Shown here: in pieces, positions 8,841 to 18,718 of the stretch
How positions within the stretch are numbered: the stretch's first letter is position 1
Layout of the letters: every line of letters starts with the position of its first letter
DNA from: Streptomyces sp. NBC_00820
Lineage (GTDB): Bacteria; Actinomycetota; Actinomycetes; Streptomycetales; Streptomycetaceae
Reading direction: 5' to 3'
Assembly: GCF_036347055.1 (NCBI RefSeq)
Contig: NZ_CP108882.1
Coordinates: 4,313,501 to 4,377,500 of the forward strand
DNA: 64,000 nt
The notes under the pieces: generated by a model
Database searches by the model: none
Seen by the model: only the letters and a program-made list of their open reading frames with translations
Told to the model about the DNA's origin: nothing
Program-made: the position numbers and the translations under genes

Positions 8841-8878
8841 CGACGCCGGCCCGCCCCTCACGGGACGAGCCGGCGTCG
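8841..8878. terminator. bidirectional terminator between doxX-like gene and metG
   Basis: A perfect 10-bp inverted repeat CGACGCCGGC...GCCGGCGTCG around an 18-base loop, in the 78-bp gap where the two genes converge. Confidence 0.65.
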
Positions 8879-8902
8879 GTGCTGCCTGCGAGGGGCCTGG
8901 CG

Positions 8903-10618
8903 TCAGCCCTCCGTGCCGCCGAAGCGCTCCTTGTACGTCTCCAGGTCCTCGTCCGTCAGCTTGGCGAACAGGACCGGCGGGACGGTGAAGGGGGTGCCGG
9001 CGGGGACGGCGGTCAGGGCGCGGGCCTCGTCGGCCGTCACCCACGTCGCCGTGTCGTCCGCGAGGGTGAACGCCTCGCGCATCGCCTTCGCCGTCGCCGG
9101 GATGAGGGGCTCCGAGACCACCGAGTAGAGGTGGATCAGGTTCATCGCCGTGCGCAGGGTGAGGGCCGCGCCGTCCTTGTCGGTCTTGATCTCCAGCCAG
9201 GGGGCCTTCTCCTCCAGGTAGGAGTTGCCGGCCGACCACAGGGCACGCAGGGCCGCGGCGGCCTTGCGGAACTGGAGAGCCTCCATCTGCTCTTCGTACT
9301 CGGCGAGCAGGCGCGCGATCTCCTCGCCCAGCTTCGCCTCCGCCTCGCCGGGCTCGCCGCCCGCCGGGACGTCGTCGCCGAAGCGCTTGCGGGAGAAGGA
9401 CAGGACACGGTTGACGAAGTTGCCGAGGGTGTCGGCGAGGTCCTTGTTGACCGTGGCGGTGAAGTGCTCCCACGTGAAGGACGAGTCGTCCGACTCGGGC
9501 GCGTTGGCGATGAGGAAGTAGCGCCAGTAGTCCGCCGGGAGGATCTCCAGGGCCTGGTCGGTGAAGACGCCGCGCTTCTGCGAGGTGGAGAACTTGCCGC
9601 CGTAGTACGTCAGCCAGTTGAAGGCCTTGACGTAGTCGACCTTCTTCCACGGCTCGCGCACGCCCAGCTCGGTGGCCGGGAACATCACCGTGTGGAACGG
9701 GACGTTGTCCTTGGCCATGAACTGCGTGTAGCGGACGTCGGCGTCGGCGTCGTACCACCACGACTTCCAGTCGCGGTCGTCCGCGTTCTGGTCCGCCCAC
9801 TCCTTCGTCGCGCCGATGTACTCGATCGGGGCGTCGAACCAGACGTAGAAGACCTTGCCCTCGGCCGCCAGCTCCGGCCAGGTGTCCGCCGGGACGGGCA
9901 CGCCCCAGTCCAGGTCACGGGTGATCGCGCGGTCGTGCAGGCCCTCGGTCAGCCACTTGCGGGCGATGGAGGAGGCCAGCTGCGGCCAGTCCGCCTCGTG
10001 CCGGGCGACCCACTCCTCGACCTCGTGCTGCAGCTTGGACTGCAGGAGGAAGAGGTGCTTGGTCTCGCGGACCTCCAGGTCCGTGGAGCCGGAGATCGCC
10101 GAGCGCGGCTCGATCAGGTCGGTCGGGTCCAGGACGCGGGTGCAGTTCTCGCACTGGTCGCCACGGGCCTTGTCGTAGCCGCAGTGCGGGCAGGTGCCCT
10201 CGACGTAGCGGTCCGGCAGGAAGCGGCCGTCGGTGGGCGAGTAGACCTGGCGGATCGCCCGCTCCTCGATGAAGCCGTTCTCGTTCAGCTTCCGGGCGAA
10301 GTGCTGGGTGATCTCGCGGTTCTCGGCGGAGGAGCTGCGGCCGAAGTAGTCGAAGGCCAGCGCGAAGCCGTCGTAGACCGCCTTCTGCGCGTCGTGGGCC
10401 TGCGCGCAGAACTCGGCGACCGGCAGGTCCCGGTCCTTGGCGGCCAGCTCGGCCGGGGTGCCGTGCTCGTCGGTCGCGCAGATGTAGAGGACGTCCTCGC
10501 CGCGCTGGCGGAGGTACCGGGAGTACACGTCCGCCGGGAGCATGGACCCCACCATGTTGCCCAGGTGCTTGATCCCGTTGATGTACGGAAGGGCGCTGGT
10601 GATGAGGTGTCGAGCCAT
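8903..10618 (-). CDS. metG: methionyl-tRNA synthetase
   Basis: Charges tRNA-Met (class I synthetase). The 571-aa protein starts [21 protein letters not shown], where KHLGN is the HIGH signature. A zinc knuckle follows (CPHCGY...CENC, near residues 143-160) as in the zinc-containing form. The KMSKS-equivalent loop is KFSTSQ near residue 343, typical of actinobacterial enzymes. A C-terminal anticodon-binding helical domain completes it; there is no C-terminal EMAP-like extension. The start at 10618 is set by conservation; sequence further upstream does not look coding. The promoter probably lies in the 206-bp gap after the upstream VWA gene's terminator. Confident. Confidence 0.96.
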   Translation of the reverse strand: MARHLITSALPYINGIKHLGNMVGSMLPADVYSRYLRQRGEDVLYICATDEHGTPAELAAKDRDLPVAEFCAQAHDAQKAVYDGFALAFDYFGRSSSAENREITQHFARKLNENGFIEERAIRQVYSPTDGRFLPDRYVEGTCPHCGYDKARGDQCENCTRVLDPTDLIEPRSAISGSTDLEVRETKHLFLLQSKLQHEVEEWVARHEADWPQLASSIARKWLTEGLHDRAITRDLDWGVPVPADTWPELAAEGKVFYVWFDAPIEYIGATKEWADQNADDRDWKSWWYDADADVRYTQFMAKDNVPFHTVMFPATELGVREPWKKVDYVKAFNWLTYYGGKFSTSQKRGVFTDQALEILPADYWRYFLIANAPESDDSSFTWEHFTATVNKDLADTLGNFVNRVLSFSRKRFGDDVPAGGEPGEAEAKLGEEIARLLAEYEEQMEALQFRKAAAALRALWSAGNSYLEEKAPWLEIKTDKDGAALTLRTAMNLIHLYSVVSEPLIPATAKAMREAFTLADDTATWVTADEARALTAVPAGTPFTVPPVLFAKLTDEDLETYKERFGGTEG

Positions 10619-10678
10619 CGGGGGCTGCTCCCAGGTCGCTACGGGTACGAACCTTGAAATCGTAGCCGACGTGTGTAT

Positions 10679-10718
10679 GCCGCCCGCTTCCCGTTTTACG
10701 GGGTGGGAAGCGGGCGGC
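10679..10718 (-). terminator. terminator of the VWA-domain gene
   Basis: A perfect 14-bp stem (GCCGCCCGCTTCCC / GGGAAGCGGGCGGC) with a 12-base loop, between the VWA gene and metG. There is no clear T-tract in either direction. Confidence 0.7.
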
Positions 10719-10722
10719 ACAT

Positions 10723-10758
10723 GGGGGGTACGGGGAGTGGGGGTGGGGATACGGGGGG
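10723..10758 (+). other. G-quadruplex motif
   Basis: Five G-runs of four to six bases separated by 1-4 bases (GGGGGG-tac-GGGG-agt-GGGGG-t-GGGG-atac-GGGGGG). This fits a strong intramolecular quadruplex on the + strand, which is the template strand of the flanking leftward genes. Confidence 0.7.
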
Positions 10759-10824
10759 TTACTCGGGTTCTCCCCGGCTTCTCCCTGGCTTTCCCGCCCC
10801 GGCTTTCCCCGGGTTCACCTGCGT

Positions 10825-12900
10825 TTACGGTCGCCAGGAGGCGAGTACGCCTTCGTACAGCTCGGTGTCCGTCAGTTCGCGGGGGGTCGGGCCGGCGTGG
10901 AAGAAGGACGTGTTGTCGGTCTTCAGCTTGCGGAGGTAGTCGAAGGCCTTGTTGTCGTGCTCTCCGAAGGCCACGAAGGAGAAGAAGACGCGGGGGTGGT
11001 TCTGCGCGGCCTCGGTGAGGGACTGGGTGGCGGGGGTCTTGGCGTCGGGGGCGCCGTCGGTCTGGAAGACGACCAGGGCCGGGGTGTCCGGGGTCGTGTT
11101 CTTCCCGTGGTGGGCGAGTACGGCTTCCACGGCGACGTGGTAGCTGGTACGGCCCATGCGGCCGAGGGTGCCGTGGACGTCGTCGATCTTGGACTCGTGG
11201 TCCGGGGTGAGGGTGAGGTCGGCGGTGCCGTCCACCTCCGTGGAGAAGAAGACGACGTGGACCGTGGCCTCGGGGTCCAGGTGGGCGGCGAGAGCGAGGG
11301 TCTGGTCGGCGAGGGCCTGCGTGGAGCCGTCCTTGTAGTACGGGCGCATGCTCGCCGAGCGGTCGAGGACCAGGTAGAGCTTGGCCCGGGTGCCGGTGAG
11401 GCCGGTCTTCTCGAGGGTGGTGGCGGCGGCGGTGTAGGCGGTGGTGAGGGAGGGGGTGCGGGTCTGGAGGTCGGTGGGGTCGGCGAGGGTGGTGGGGGTG
11501 AGGGGGGCTTCTGCCTCCGTCTCCGGCTCCGGCTGCGGCTCCGGCTCTGCGGCTGCCTCCGCCTCGGCTTCGCCTTCGGCGTCGGTCGTGTTCCCACCCG
11601 CACCACCCGTGCGGGTTTCGTTGCCGGGTGCAGGTGCCTCCTGTGGGGCGTCCTCGCCGTCGGCGTCCGCCGGGTCGTTCTCCGGCTGGGTGTCCTGCTC
11701 GGCCTCGGCCTCGGCCGCGGGCTCGGTTACCGGCTGCGCGACGATCTCGGTGACCGGCTCGGGCTCGGGCTCGGCTTCCGCCTTCGCGTCGACCGCTGCC
11801 TCGGCGTCAGCCTGCGGCTCCGCCTCGGTTTCAGCCGTGGCCTCGGCTTCGGCGTCGGCCACCGCAGTGGCCTCTGCCTCTGCCCCGGCCGCCGACTCGA
11901 CCTCGGCTTCCGGGCTCACCTCAGGCGCGGCCTCGGGCTCGGGCTGCGGCTCGGCTTCGGCCGCGGGTTCGGGGGCCGACTCCGGCTTCACGGCAGGAGC
12001 CGCTTCGGCCTCGGCGGCCGGCTCGGGGTCTGCCACAGCCTCCGGCTCGGTCTCGGTCTCGGCCTCCACCGTGGCTTCGGCTTCGGCTTCGTTCGTGGGC
12101 TCGGGCTCGGGTTCCGCCGCAGCCTGCGGATCGGACTCGATCTCGACCTCGGGCTCCGCCACAGCCTCGGCCTCCGCCTCGGCCTTTACCGCGGTTTCAG
12201 CCGCGGGCTCGGGCTCGGCCGGGGGCAGGATCTCGGATTCCGCCTCGTCCGCCGGGGCGGCTTCGGCCACGGGCTCGGGCTGTGCTGCGGCCTCCGGCAC
12301 GTCCTCGGTTTCGGTCTTCGCCTCAGCCTCGGTGGTGGGCTCGACCGCGGTCTCGCTCGCCGCTTCGGCTTCCACCTCTGCCTCGGCCGTCGGCTCGGTG
12401 TCAGCCGTCGGCTGCTTCTCGGCCTTGGCCTCAGCCTCGACCTCAGCCGTCGGCTCCGCCTCAGAGGCGTCCTCGACCTCGACCTCTGCCTCAGCCGCGG
12501 GCTGGTGCTCAGCGGTGTCCTCGGCCTTGGCCTCGGTCGCGGCAGCCTCTGCCTCGGCCGTCGGCTTCGTTTCAGCCGCGTTCTCGACCTCGGCCTCAGC
12601 CGTCGGCTGCTCCTCGACCTTGGCCTCAGCCTCTGCCTTGGCTTCGGGCTCAGCCAGCTGCTGCTCGGCTGTGCCCTCGGCCTCGGTCTCGGCTTCCTGG
12701 CGTGGTTCGGTTCCCTGCCTCGGGACCGTCACGTTGTCGAAGGCCTTGGAGACCAAGTCGTGTTCGGAGCGGGGTTCGGGGACCTGAGGTGTCTGGTCGA
12801 GGTGGTTCTGCGAAGGTGCTGTATTCGCACTCTCCGCTTCGGCGGAACGGCCTTTGCGGCCGCGGCCGAATGCGTTCCGCAGGAGAGTCAGAATGCCCAT
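10825..12900 (-). CDS. VWA-domain protein with giant Ala/Glu/Pro linker
   Basis: A 691-aa protein. The short N-terminus [19 protein letters not shown] is a basic amphipathic helix. A roughly 400-residue linker of imperfect Ala-Glu(-Pro/-Val/-Thr) repeats follows. The C-terminal 215 residues are a von Willebrand A domain with an intact MIDAS signature (VLDRSASM; later FQTDGAPD) and FSFVAFGEH. The domain resembles TerF/tellurite-associated VWA proteins. MIDAS domains bind Mg2+ and partner proteins; the partner is unknown. There is no signal peptide, so it is probably cytosolic or attached at the inner membrane face. The ATG at 12900 has an AAGGG ribosome site. A hairpin and a G-quadruplex follow. 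Confidence 0.85.
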   Translation of the reverse strand: MGILTLLRNAFGRGRKGRSAEAESANTAPSQNHLDQTPQVPEPRSEHDLVSKAFDNVTVPRQGTEPRQEAETEAEGTAEQQLAEPEAKAEAEAKVEEQPTAEAEVENAAETKPTAEAEAAATEAKAEDTAEHQPAAEAEVEVEDASEAEPTAEVEAEAKAEKQPTADTEPTAEAEVEAEAASETAVEPTTEAEAKTETEDVPEAAAQPEPVAEAAPADEAESEILPPAEPEPAAETAVKAEAEAEAVAEPEVEIESDPQAAAEPEPEPTNEAEAEATVEAETETEPEAVADPEPAAEAEAAPAVKPESAPEPAAEAEPQPEPEAAPEVSPEAEVESAAGAEAEATAVADAEAEATAETEAEPQADAEAAVDAKAEAEPEPEPVTEIVAQPVTEPAAEAEAEQDTQPENDPADADGEDAPQEAPAPGNETRTGGAGGNTTDAEGEAEAEAAAEPEPQPEPETEAEAPLTPTTLADPTDLQTRTPSLTTAYTAAATTLEKTGLTGTRAKLYLVLDRSASMRPYYKDGSTQALADQTLALAAHLDPEATVHVVFFSTEVDGTADLTLTPDHESKIDDVHGTLGRMGRTSYHVAVEAVLAHHGKNTTPDTPALVVFQTDGAPDAKTPATQSLTEAAQNHPRVFFSFVAFGEHDNKAFDYLRKLKTDNTSFFHAGPTPRELTDTELYEGVLASWRP
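11505..12715 (-). repeat. Ala/Glu-coding low-complexity repeat
   Basis: About 1.2 kb of degenerate GCCTCGGCC/TCAGCC-type repeats (+ strand sense) encoding AEAEAEAE and [14 protein letters not shown] strings in the VWA gene. Codon choice varies between copies, so the pattern is maintained at protein level or is old. It gives long spurious open frames on the opposite strand. Confidence 0.85.
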
Positions 12901-13001
12901 GTGCGCAACCCTTCGCGTGAGTTGATGCCGTCGATCCCTGGCCAGGACGGACACGTAAGGTTAACGGCCCTGGCAGGGGTTTCCGTCGCTCGCCGGAACG
13001 G

Positions 13002-14939
13002 TCAGTGCGGTGTCGCGACGGCCCGGGCGGCCGCCACCTCTTGGCGCAGGGGTTCGAGGACGCTGTCAGCGGGGCCGGTCAGATGGGTGGGGATGGCGGT
13101 GAGGGTGTCGGCCTCCCGTACGCCCTCGGCGAGTTCGCGGAGTTGCAGGGCCAGGTGGCGCACCTCGGTGGGGGACGGCGGCGCGGCTCCGTGGCGGACG
13201 CGGACGTGGGCCGCCGTCGTCGCGTCGACGATGCGTTCCACCGCCACGACCAGTGGCCACCACGCGGCGGCGCGGCGGCCGGTGGGCGGGGGTTCGGTCA
13301 GGGCCCGCTGGAACTCCGTGCGGATGACGGACAGGTCGCGGTAGAGGAGGCGGCGCATGCGGGCGCGGGCCGTCGGGTCGGTGGCCGGGCCGAACGCCGC
13401 CTCGATGTACGCCGTCGTGTCCAGCACCGCGTCCGCCAGGCGGTCGCCGACCCGGGTGTGCCAGCTCTCCGGCCACAGGAGGTAGCCGGCGACCAGGGCG
13501 ATCGCGCAGCCCATGAGGGAATCCAGGAGGCGGGGCAGCAGCAGGGCCGTGCCCTGGTGGTTGAGGATGTCGGACACGAGGAGGATCACCGGGGTGATCG
13601 CCGCGGTCTGGAAGCCGTAGCCGCGCGGGGTGAGCACGGGGACGAGCGGGGCCAGGAGCGCCATCGTGGGGACGTCCCACCAGCCGATCGGCACCTCCGT
13701 CAGGACCGCCGCGGCGATCACCAGCCCCACGACCGTGCCGAGCGCGCGCAGCAGGGCCCGGGAGAAGACCGAGCCGAAGTCGGGCTTGAGGACGAAGGTG
13801 ATGGTGAGGGCGACCCAGTAGGAGCGGGGGACGGGGATGAGGGAGACCAGGGACTGGGCGATGGCGATGCACAGCGCCAGGCGCAGGCCGTAGCGCCAGG
13901 AGTTCGCGGACAGCATGACGGTGCGGGTGGCGCGGGCGGTGCGGACACCGAGCCCGGGCCGGCCGAAGCGGTCGTCGACGCCGTGCGGGTCGACGTCGGG
14001 GGCGGCGACGACCGAGGCGACGTGCCGCAGCGCGTGGTCCACGGCCCGGGAGGTCTCGGTGGTGGGCAGGGGGAGGATCGGCAGGTCCGGGTGGCCGGTG
14101 CGGCCGGTCTCGACGGCGTCGGCCAGGCGGCGCACCGCCTCGGCGACTCCCGGCGGGAGCGGCCGGCCGGCCAGGTGGACGGCGGGTGCCGCCTCGATGA
14201 CCGGGGTGATCGCGTTCAACTGGGCCAGCAGCCGGGTCAGTTCCTGGCTGCGGCCGTGGTGGCGGGCACGGTGGGAGAGGATCAGGTCGTACGACTGGTT
14301 CAGCGCCCGGGTGACGTCGAAACGGTTGCTGATGTACCGGTCCGGGCTGCCGCAGGACGCGAGCAGGTCGGCCACTTCGCGGTACACGACGGCGACCGAG
14401 GCGCGCTCCGGCACCCCGGCCCTGAGTGGCCAGCCCAGCAGGGCCAGGGCCAGGACGAGCAGGCCGCCGCCGGTCATCAGCACGGGCGCCAGCCACCAGG
14501 GGTGGGGCAGCGGGAGGCCCGCGCCCACGACGCAGTTGAGTAGGAGCAGCAGTCCCGACACGGAGGCGACCGCGCCGATCGTGGAGATCATCCCGGACAC
14601 CAGCGCCACGGCGGTGACGATGGCGACCGCGTACCACCCCTGGCCGAAGGCCAGCGTGCCCAGGATGACGCCGACGGCACCGACGAACTGGGGGATGGCG
14701 ATGAAGATGACGCGCATGCGGTAGGCGTCGGCGGTGTCGCCGATGACGCCGTTCAGGGCGCCCATGGAGGCGAGCGCGCCGTAGGCGGGGTATCCGGTCG
14801 CGAAGCCGATCGCGAGGGGCAGGGCCATGGCGATGGCGGCCCGGGTGGCGGCGGCCCAGTTCACGGGCGCCTGCTGGGGACGGAGGTTCCGGACCAGCCA
14901 GTCGGGAGGGGTGAGGCCGATGGGGAACTCGCGGGACAT
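13002..14939 (-). CDS. FUSC family (aromatic acid/fusaric acid type) membrane transporter
   Basis: A 645-aa membrane protein with two TM bundles separated by a large cytoplasmic region. The first bundle includes WAAATRAAIAMALPLAIGFA and repeated hydrophobic segments to about residue 190. The helical soluble middle (about 195-330) contains NRFDVTRALNQSYDLILSHR. The second bundle begins SWRYGLRLALCIAIAQ with the diagnostic PRSYWVALTITFVLKPDFGS. This is the FUSC/YccS arrangement, linked to efflux of aromatic acids or cell-envelope functions. The start MSREFPIGLTPPDWLVRN at 14939 is favoured because upstream codons are Arg/Pro-rich and non-hydrophobic. Substrate not predictable. Confidence 0.85.
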   Translation of the reverse strand: MSREFPIGLTPPDWLVRNLRPQQAPVNWAAATRAAIAMALPLAIGFATGYPAYGALASMGALNGVIGDTADAYRMRVIFIAIPQFVGAVGVILGTLAFGQGWYAVAIVTAVALVSGMISTIGAVASVSGLLLLLNCVVGAGLPLPHPWWLAPVLMTGGGLLVLALALLGWPLRAGVPERASVAVVYREVADLLASCGSPDRYISNRFDVTRALNQSYDLILSHRARHHGRSQELTRLLAQLNAITPVIEAAPAVHLAGRPLPPGVAEAVRRLADAVETGRTGHPDLPILPLPTTETSRAVDHALRHVASVVAAPDVDPHGVDDRFGRPGLGVRTARATRTVMLSANSWRYGLRLALCIAIAQSLVSLIPVPRSYWVALTITFVLKPDFGSVFSRALLRALGTVVGLVIAAAVLTEVPIGWWDVPTMALLAPLVPVLTPRGYGFQTAAITPVILLVSDILNHQGTALLLPRLLDSLMGCAIALVAGYLLWPESWHTRVGDRLADAVLDTTAYIEAAFGPATDPTARARMRRLLYRDLSVIRTEFQRALTEPPPTGRRAAAWWPLVVAVERIVDATTAAHVRVRHGAAPPSPTEVRHLALQLRELAEGVREADTLTAIPTHLTGPADSVLEPLRQEVAAARAVATPH

Positions 14940-15340
14940 ACGCCCATTATCGTCGCGCGGTCGGTCCGGGGCCGGGACCGGGGCCGGGGCATCGCTCGTG
15001 CGAGCGGTTCCGGGTCGGTTTCGGGGATGCTCCGGGTCGGCTCTGGCTCGGGGCCGGGACGTTCCGGGCCGGTGCGTGGTGTTCGGGGGTGTTCCGGGCG
15101 GCCGGGCGGCGGCGCGGCACTCTCGCGAGCGGTTCCGGGCCGCGCCGAGCTGCACCGTGCCGGGTGTGGTGCCGTGCCGCTCCGAGCCAGGCCTTCGGCC
15201 TTTCCGGCGCGGGCCGGGGCCGTGTGGTGCATGGCGTCGCCAGGCCCTGCTCGGCTCTGCCCGGTCCCGCTCGGCTGCGCCCGGCCCTGCCCGGCCCCGG
15301 CCCCGCCCCGCCCCGCTCGGCTGAGCCCACCGCGAGCGGG
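14940..15340. other. 401-bp gene-free, GC-rich repetitive spacer
   Basis: No credible gene. It contains a dispersed copy pair of a GCGAGCGGTTCCGGG-like element (about 15000 and 15124) and tandem TGCCCGG/GCTCGGC pentamer-hexamer variants from about 15240 to 15320. The promoter of the leftward FUSC gene should lie near its left end. Confidence 0.5.
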
Positions 15341-15356
15341 CCGCCGGCGCCGGCGG
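15341..15356. terminator. 16-bp perfect palindrome after hydrolase gene
   Basis: CCGCCGGCGCCGGCGG directly abuts the stop codon of the leftward hydrolase gene. It probably acts as its terminator, although no T-run is present. Confidence 0.45.
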
Positions 15357-16139
15357 TCAGTCGATCGTCGTCAGGAACAGGTCGAGCGCCTTGTTGAAAT
15401 CCTCCGGCCGTTCCAGGTTCGGCATGTGCGCCGCCGTCTCGACGACGTGCAGCCGGGAGTCGGGGAGGGCCGCGTGCATCGCCGCGGCGTCGGAGACCGG
15501 GGTGTAGGTGTCGTCCGCGCCGACCACGACGAGGGCCGGTGCGGTGACCCTGGTGAGCAGGGGACGGTAGTCGGGGCGATCGGCGCGGCCGCGCAGGGAC
15601 GCGGCGGCGCCCTGCGGGGAGGTGGCCGTCATCATGCGGTGCACGTGGGCCTTGACCCCGGGGTCGGCGCCGGGCGCGACCATCTTCTCCAGGACCTCGT
15701 CGGCGTAGCCGCGCATGCCCTCGGCGAGCAGCCGGTCGGCCATGGCGGCGCGGCTCCGCCGGCCCTCGGGCGTCTCGGGGGCGGGGAAGGTGTCCGCGAG
15801 GACCAGGCCCCGGACGCGGTCGCCGAAGCGGGCGTAGCACTCCATGGCGATCTGGCCGCCCATGGACAGGCCGGCCAGGACGAAGGTGTCCACCCCGAGG
15901 AGGTCCAGCAGGTCCTCGATGTCCCGGGCGTGCCGGGAGAGCGGGACGTTGCCGGGGGTCACCGGGGAGGCGCCGTAGCCGCGCAGGTCGGGGGCGATCA
16001 CCCGGCGGCCGGTGGAGAACTCCGCGACCTGCGGCGACCACATCGTGCGGTCGAAGGGGTGGCCGTGGACGAGGACCAGAGGCAGTCGCGCGGTCGCGGT
16101 TTCGGGGCCTTTGTCGTCGTATGCGAGGAAGGGCGGCAT
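15357..16139 (-). CDS. alpha/beta hydrolase
   Basis: A 260-aa alpha/beta-hydrolase with the full triad. The oxyanion block is LVLVHGHPFDRTMW, followed by APDLRGYGAS; the nucleophile Ser is in LAGLSMGGQIAM, the acid is in VVGADDTYTPV, and the catalytic His is in VVETAAHMPNLERP. It is most like 3-oxoadipate enol-lactonase/arylesterase-type hydrolases, but the substrate is open. The ATG at 16139 directly precedes a complete N-terminal strand; upstream codons are non-coding in character. It is divergent from the MocR regulator gene (88-bp gap), a pairing in which the regulator often controls its neighbour. Confidence 0.85.
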   Translation of the reverse strand: MPPFLAYDDKGPETATARLPLVLVHGHPFDRTMWSPQVAEFSTGRRVIAPDLRGYGASPVTPGNVPLSRHARDIEDLLDLLGVDTFVLAGLSMGGQIAMECYARFGDRVRGLVLADTFPAPETPEGRRSRAAMADRLLAEGMRGYADEVLEKMVAPGADPGVKAHVHRMMTATSPQGAAASLRGRADRPDYRPLLTRVTAPALVVVGADDTYTPVSDAAAMHAALPDSRLHVVETAAHMPNLERPEDFNKALDLFLTTID

Positions 16140-16227
16140 GTGATCGACCCTAGGGTTCGCCCGCTTCTCGGTGCAATGAAATCTTTGCCCTCGGTGCAAT
16201 CCGACTGGCTCGACCTCAGGGAGACTT

Positions 16228-17571
16228 GTGAGGGACTTCCGGCTCATCGCCGACCGGATCGCGGCCGACATCGCCGGCGGGCGGCTCCGGGCGGGGCAAC
16301 GGCTGCCGCCGCAGCGGGCGTTCGCGCGCCGGCACGGGATCGCGGCCTCGACCGCGGAGCGGGTGTACGGCGAACTCGCGCGCCGAGGGCTGGTGGTGGG
16401 TGAGGTCGGACGCGGGACGTTCGTGAGGGCCACCGAGCCCGACGCGCAGCCGGGGCGTTCCCTGACGGAGGCGGCCGCCGGTGCCGCGCCGGTGAACCTT
16501 GAGCTGAACTACCCCGTCGTGGACGGCCAGTCGGAGCTGCTGGCCCCGGCCCTCGCGCCCCTGCTGCGGCCGGACGCCCTGGCCGAGGGCTTGCACCTGC
16601 CCGCCCCGGTGGCCGGGACCGCCGCCGCCCGGGTGGCGGTCGCGGGGCTGCTGGCCACCGGTGGGTGGCGGCCCGACCCGGCGAGGATCCTGTTCGCCGG
16701 CAACGCCCGTCAGGTCATTGCCGCCACCCTCGCCTCCCTGGTCCGGCCGGGCGGCCGGATCGGGGTCGAGGCGCTGACGTATCCGCTGGTCAGGGAGACG
16801 GCCGCCCGGCTCGGCGCCCTCCTCGTCCCGCTCGACTGCGACGAACGGGGACCGCTGGCCGAGTCGGTCGCGGCCGCCCACCGCACCGCTCCCCTGTCCG
16901 CGCTCTACCTCCAGCCGACCCTGCACAACCCGACCTCGCTGACCATGGGCACCGAACGGCGCGCCCAACTGGCCGACGCCATCCACAGCTTGGGGATACC
17001 GGTCGTGGAGGACCGCGTCTGGTCCTTCCTGCACACGGGCGGTGAACCGCCGCTCGCCGCGCTCGCCCCCGGGCTCGTCCACCTCGTCGACGGGCTGTCC
17101 AAGAGGGTCGCGCCGGGGCTCACCGCCGGGTTCGCCGTCGTGCCGGCCGACCGGACCGAGGCGGTGGCGCGGGCCGTGCGGTCCGGGGGATGGAGCGCGG
17201 GCTCCTTCGCGCTGGAGGCGACCGTACGGTGGATCGGGGACGGGACCGTGGACCGGCTGGCGGCGGCCAAGCGGCGGGACGCGCGGCGGCGGCAGCGGCT
17301 GGCCGCCGGGGAGCTGGACGGCTTCGCCGTGCGGTCCGATCCCGCGTCCTGTTTCGTCTGGTGGCGGCTGCCCGCCCCCTGGCGGGCCGACACCTTCACG
17401 GCGGCGGCGAGGGCGCGCGGCATCGCGGTCACCCCGGGCACCGCCTTCTCGGCGGGGCCCGGCCGCACCCCGGACGCCGTCAGGCTCGGGCTCGGGTCGG
17501 TGCCGGAGCGGGTGCTGGTGCGGGCGCTGCGGGATCTCGCCGGCGTCGCGCGGGGCGCAGGTGCCGGGTGA
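16228..17571 (+). CDS. MocR-type GntR-aminotransferase transcriptional regulator
   Basis: A 447-aa fusion. The N-terminal GntR winged helix (RIAADIAGGRLRAGQRLPPQ, TAERVYGELARRGLV, RGTFVRA; residues 1-75) is followed by a fold-type I aminotransferase-like domain. The PLP-binding Lys is kept in DGLSKRVAPGLTAGFAV, and YLQPTLHNPTS is typical. MocR regulators sense PLP or amino-compound ligands. GTG start with a GGGAGA ribosome site 4 bases upstream. Divergent from the hydrolase gene, its most likely target. Its last 92 bp overlap the end of the converging membrane-protein gene. Confidence 0.9.
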   Translation: MRDFRLIADRIAADIAGGRLRAGQRLPPQRAFARRHGIAASTAERVYGELARRGLVVGEVGRGTFVRATEPDAQPGRSLTEAAAGAAPVNLELNYPVVDGQSELLAPALAPLLRPDALAEGLHLPAPVAGTAAARVAVAGLLATGGWRPDPARILFAGNARQVIAATLASLVRPGGRIGVEALTYPLVRETAARLGALLVPLDCDERGPLAESVAAAHRTAPLSALYLQPTLHNPTSLTMGTERRAQLADAIHSLGIPVVEDRVWSFLHTGGEPPLAALAPGLVHLVDGLSKRVAPGLTAGFAVVPADRTEAVARAVRSGGWSAGSFALEATVRWIGDGTVDRLAAAKRRDARRRQRLAAGELDGFAVRSDPASCFVWWRLPAPWRADTFTAAARARGIAVTPGTAFSAGPGRTPDAVRLGLGSVPERVLVRALRDLAGVARGAGAG

Positions 17572-18412
17572 GCCAGGTGATCAGGGCGACCGTGAGGCCC
17601 AGACCGAGGAGGACCCAGGAGGCCGTGCGCAGGGTGCCGGTCAGGGCGTCGTAGACCGCGCCCGCGGCCGGGTGGGGTATGCCGGCCGGCAGGTCGGTGA
17701 GGGTCAGGCTGCGGCCGATGGTGAGGGCGAGGGCCAGCAGGCCGCCGCCCAGAGCGGCGCCCAGGGCGGTGGCCACGACGGCGCGGCGGCGGTGGACGGC
17801 GAGGGCGATCCCGGCGGCGGCGAACGTGACGGCCGCGACCGGCAGCCAGAAACCGGCGACTTCGAGCACGTGGAACCCCTTCCGGAGATGGCGCAGTTCG
17901 CCCGCCGAGAGCACCGACACCGCGGTGTGTTCCACGGGTATGCGGGCGGCGAGCGGCATGTGGTCCTGGGTGAGCTGCTCTTTGACCTGGGCGGTGACGG
18001 GGGCGAGGTCGACGGTCACCGGGCCCTGCGTCGCGTCCTCGGCCCGGCCCTCCTCGCGCAGGGCGCGCAGCACGGCGTCGTGCGTGATCCGGTTGCCGGT
18101 GTCCCAGGCCATCTGGAAGGCGCGGGTCTGGGTGAAGGAGCGCACCGCGTCGTGCACGAAGGGGACCACCGAGCCGCGTACCGGGCGAACGTCCATGTGC
18201 TGGTCCACCTGGCGCAGGATGTCGTTTCCGACCGTCTCCGCGACGGCCTCCCGTACGTCCGGATCGGCTGCGAGCGGCGCCAGCGTGGTGACGTACCGGC
18301 CCGTGTCGGTGAGCGTGTAGGCCGCCCAGGCACCGAGCGCGCCGAACGGCACGAGCAGGCAGGCCAGGGCGATCAGCACGGCTGACAGGACGCTCCTGAG
18401 ACGGGGGGACAC
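17480..18412 (-). CDS. membrane protein of unknown function with extracytoplasmic domain
   Basis: A 310-aa protein. An N-terminal TM helix (SVLSAVLIALACLLVPFGALGAW) leads into a roughly 150-residue soluble region that looks extracytoplasmic (TDTGRYVTTLAPLAADPDV, repeated HDAVRSFTQTRAFQ-like helices). Three C-terminal TM helices follow, with a Pro/Ala/Arg tail (RRRDPAAPAPAPAPAPTRARA). I do not recognise a named family, although architecture and TDTGRYVTT-type motif occur in many actinobacterial membrane proteins. GTG at 18412 is the best start near the TM segment; GTG 18487 is an alternative. A possible promoter lies at 18450-18478. Its 3' end overlaps the MocR gene tail-to-tail. Confidence 0.7.
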   Translation of the reverse strand: MSPRLRSVLSAVLIALACLLVPFGALGAWAAYTLTDTGRYVTTLAPLAADPDVREAVAETVGNDILRQVDQHMDVRPVRGSVVPFVHDAVRSFTQTRAFQMAWDTGNRITHDAVLRALREEGRAEDATQGPVTVDLAPVTAQVKEQLTQDHMPLAARIPVEHTAVSVLSAGELRHLRKGFHVLEVAGFWLPVAAVTFAAAGIALAVHRRRAVVATALGAALGGGLLALALTIGRSLTLTDLPAGIPHPAAGAVYDALTGTLRTASWVLLGLGLTVALITWLTRHLRPARRRRDPAAPAPAPAPAPTRARA

Positions 18413-18449
18413 CCTTCCAGGCAACGGCCCCGGACCCCCGCGCGCGAGT

Positions 18450-18478
18450 GATATGCGTACATTCGAGCGAAAAGTCAA
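18450..18478 (-). promoter_or_regulatory. candidate sigma-70-type promoter
   Basis: Reading leftward: TTGACT at 18478-18473, a 17-base spacer and CATATC at 18455-18450, followed by the GTG start at 18412. The -35 is good (5/6), the -10 weak (3/6). Confidence 0.4.
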
Positions 18479-18718
18479 GCCGAACACCCCCTCCCTGTGG
18501 TGCGGCTGGGGATCCCGTTCTCCGGTGGAGGGTTCACCCGAACGGGTGTTTCCTGGTGCATGGGACAAGGCGGCTTCGGCCACGTGTCCCACGCGTCCCC
18601 CTCCGGCCCCGCGGACCTCGGACACCCGTGTGTGTGCGGGCCGCGTCCCCGGAGCGGGGCGGGTAGGTCGCCGGGTGAGTGGAGCGAGCCCGGCGGCTGC
18701 TGAGGAGGGAACAGGGGA

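Noticed and set aside
10897..13344. Very long + strand open frame rich in Gly/Leu/Arg (and a Ser/Ala-rich one at 11441-12787)
   Set aside because: Antisense shadow of the Ala/Glu-coding repeats of the VWA gene; composition simply mirrors the repeat, with no domain character or ribosome site.
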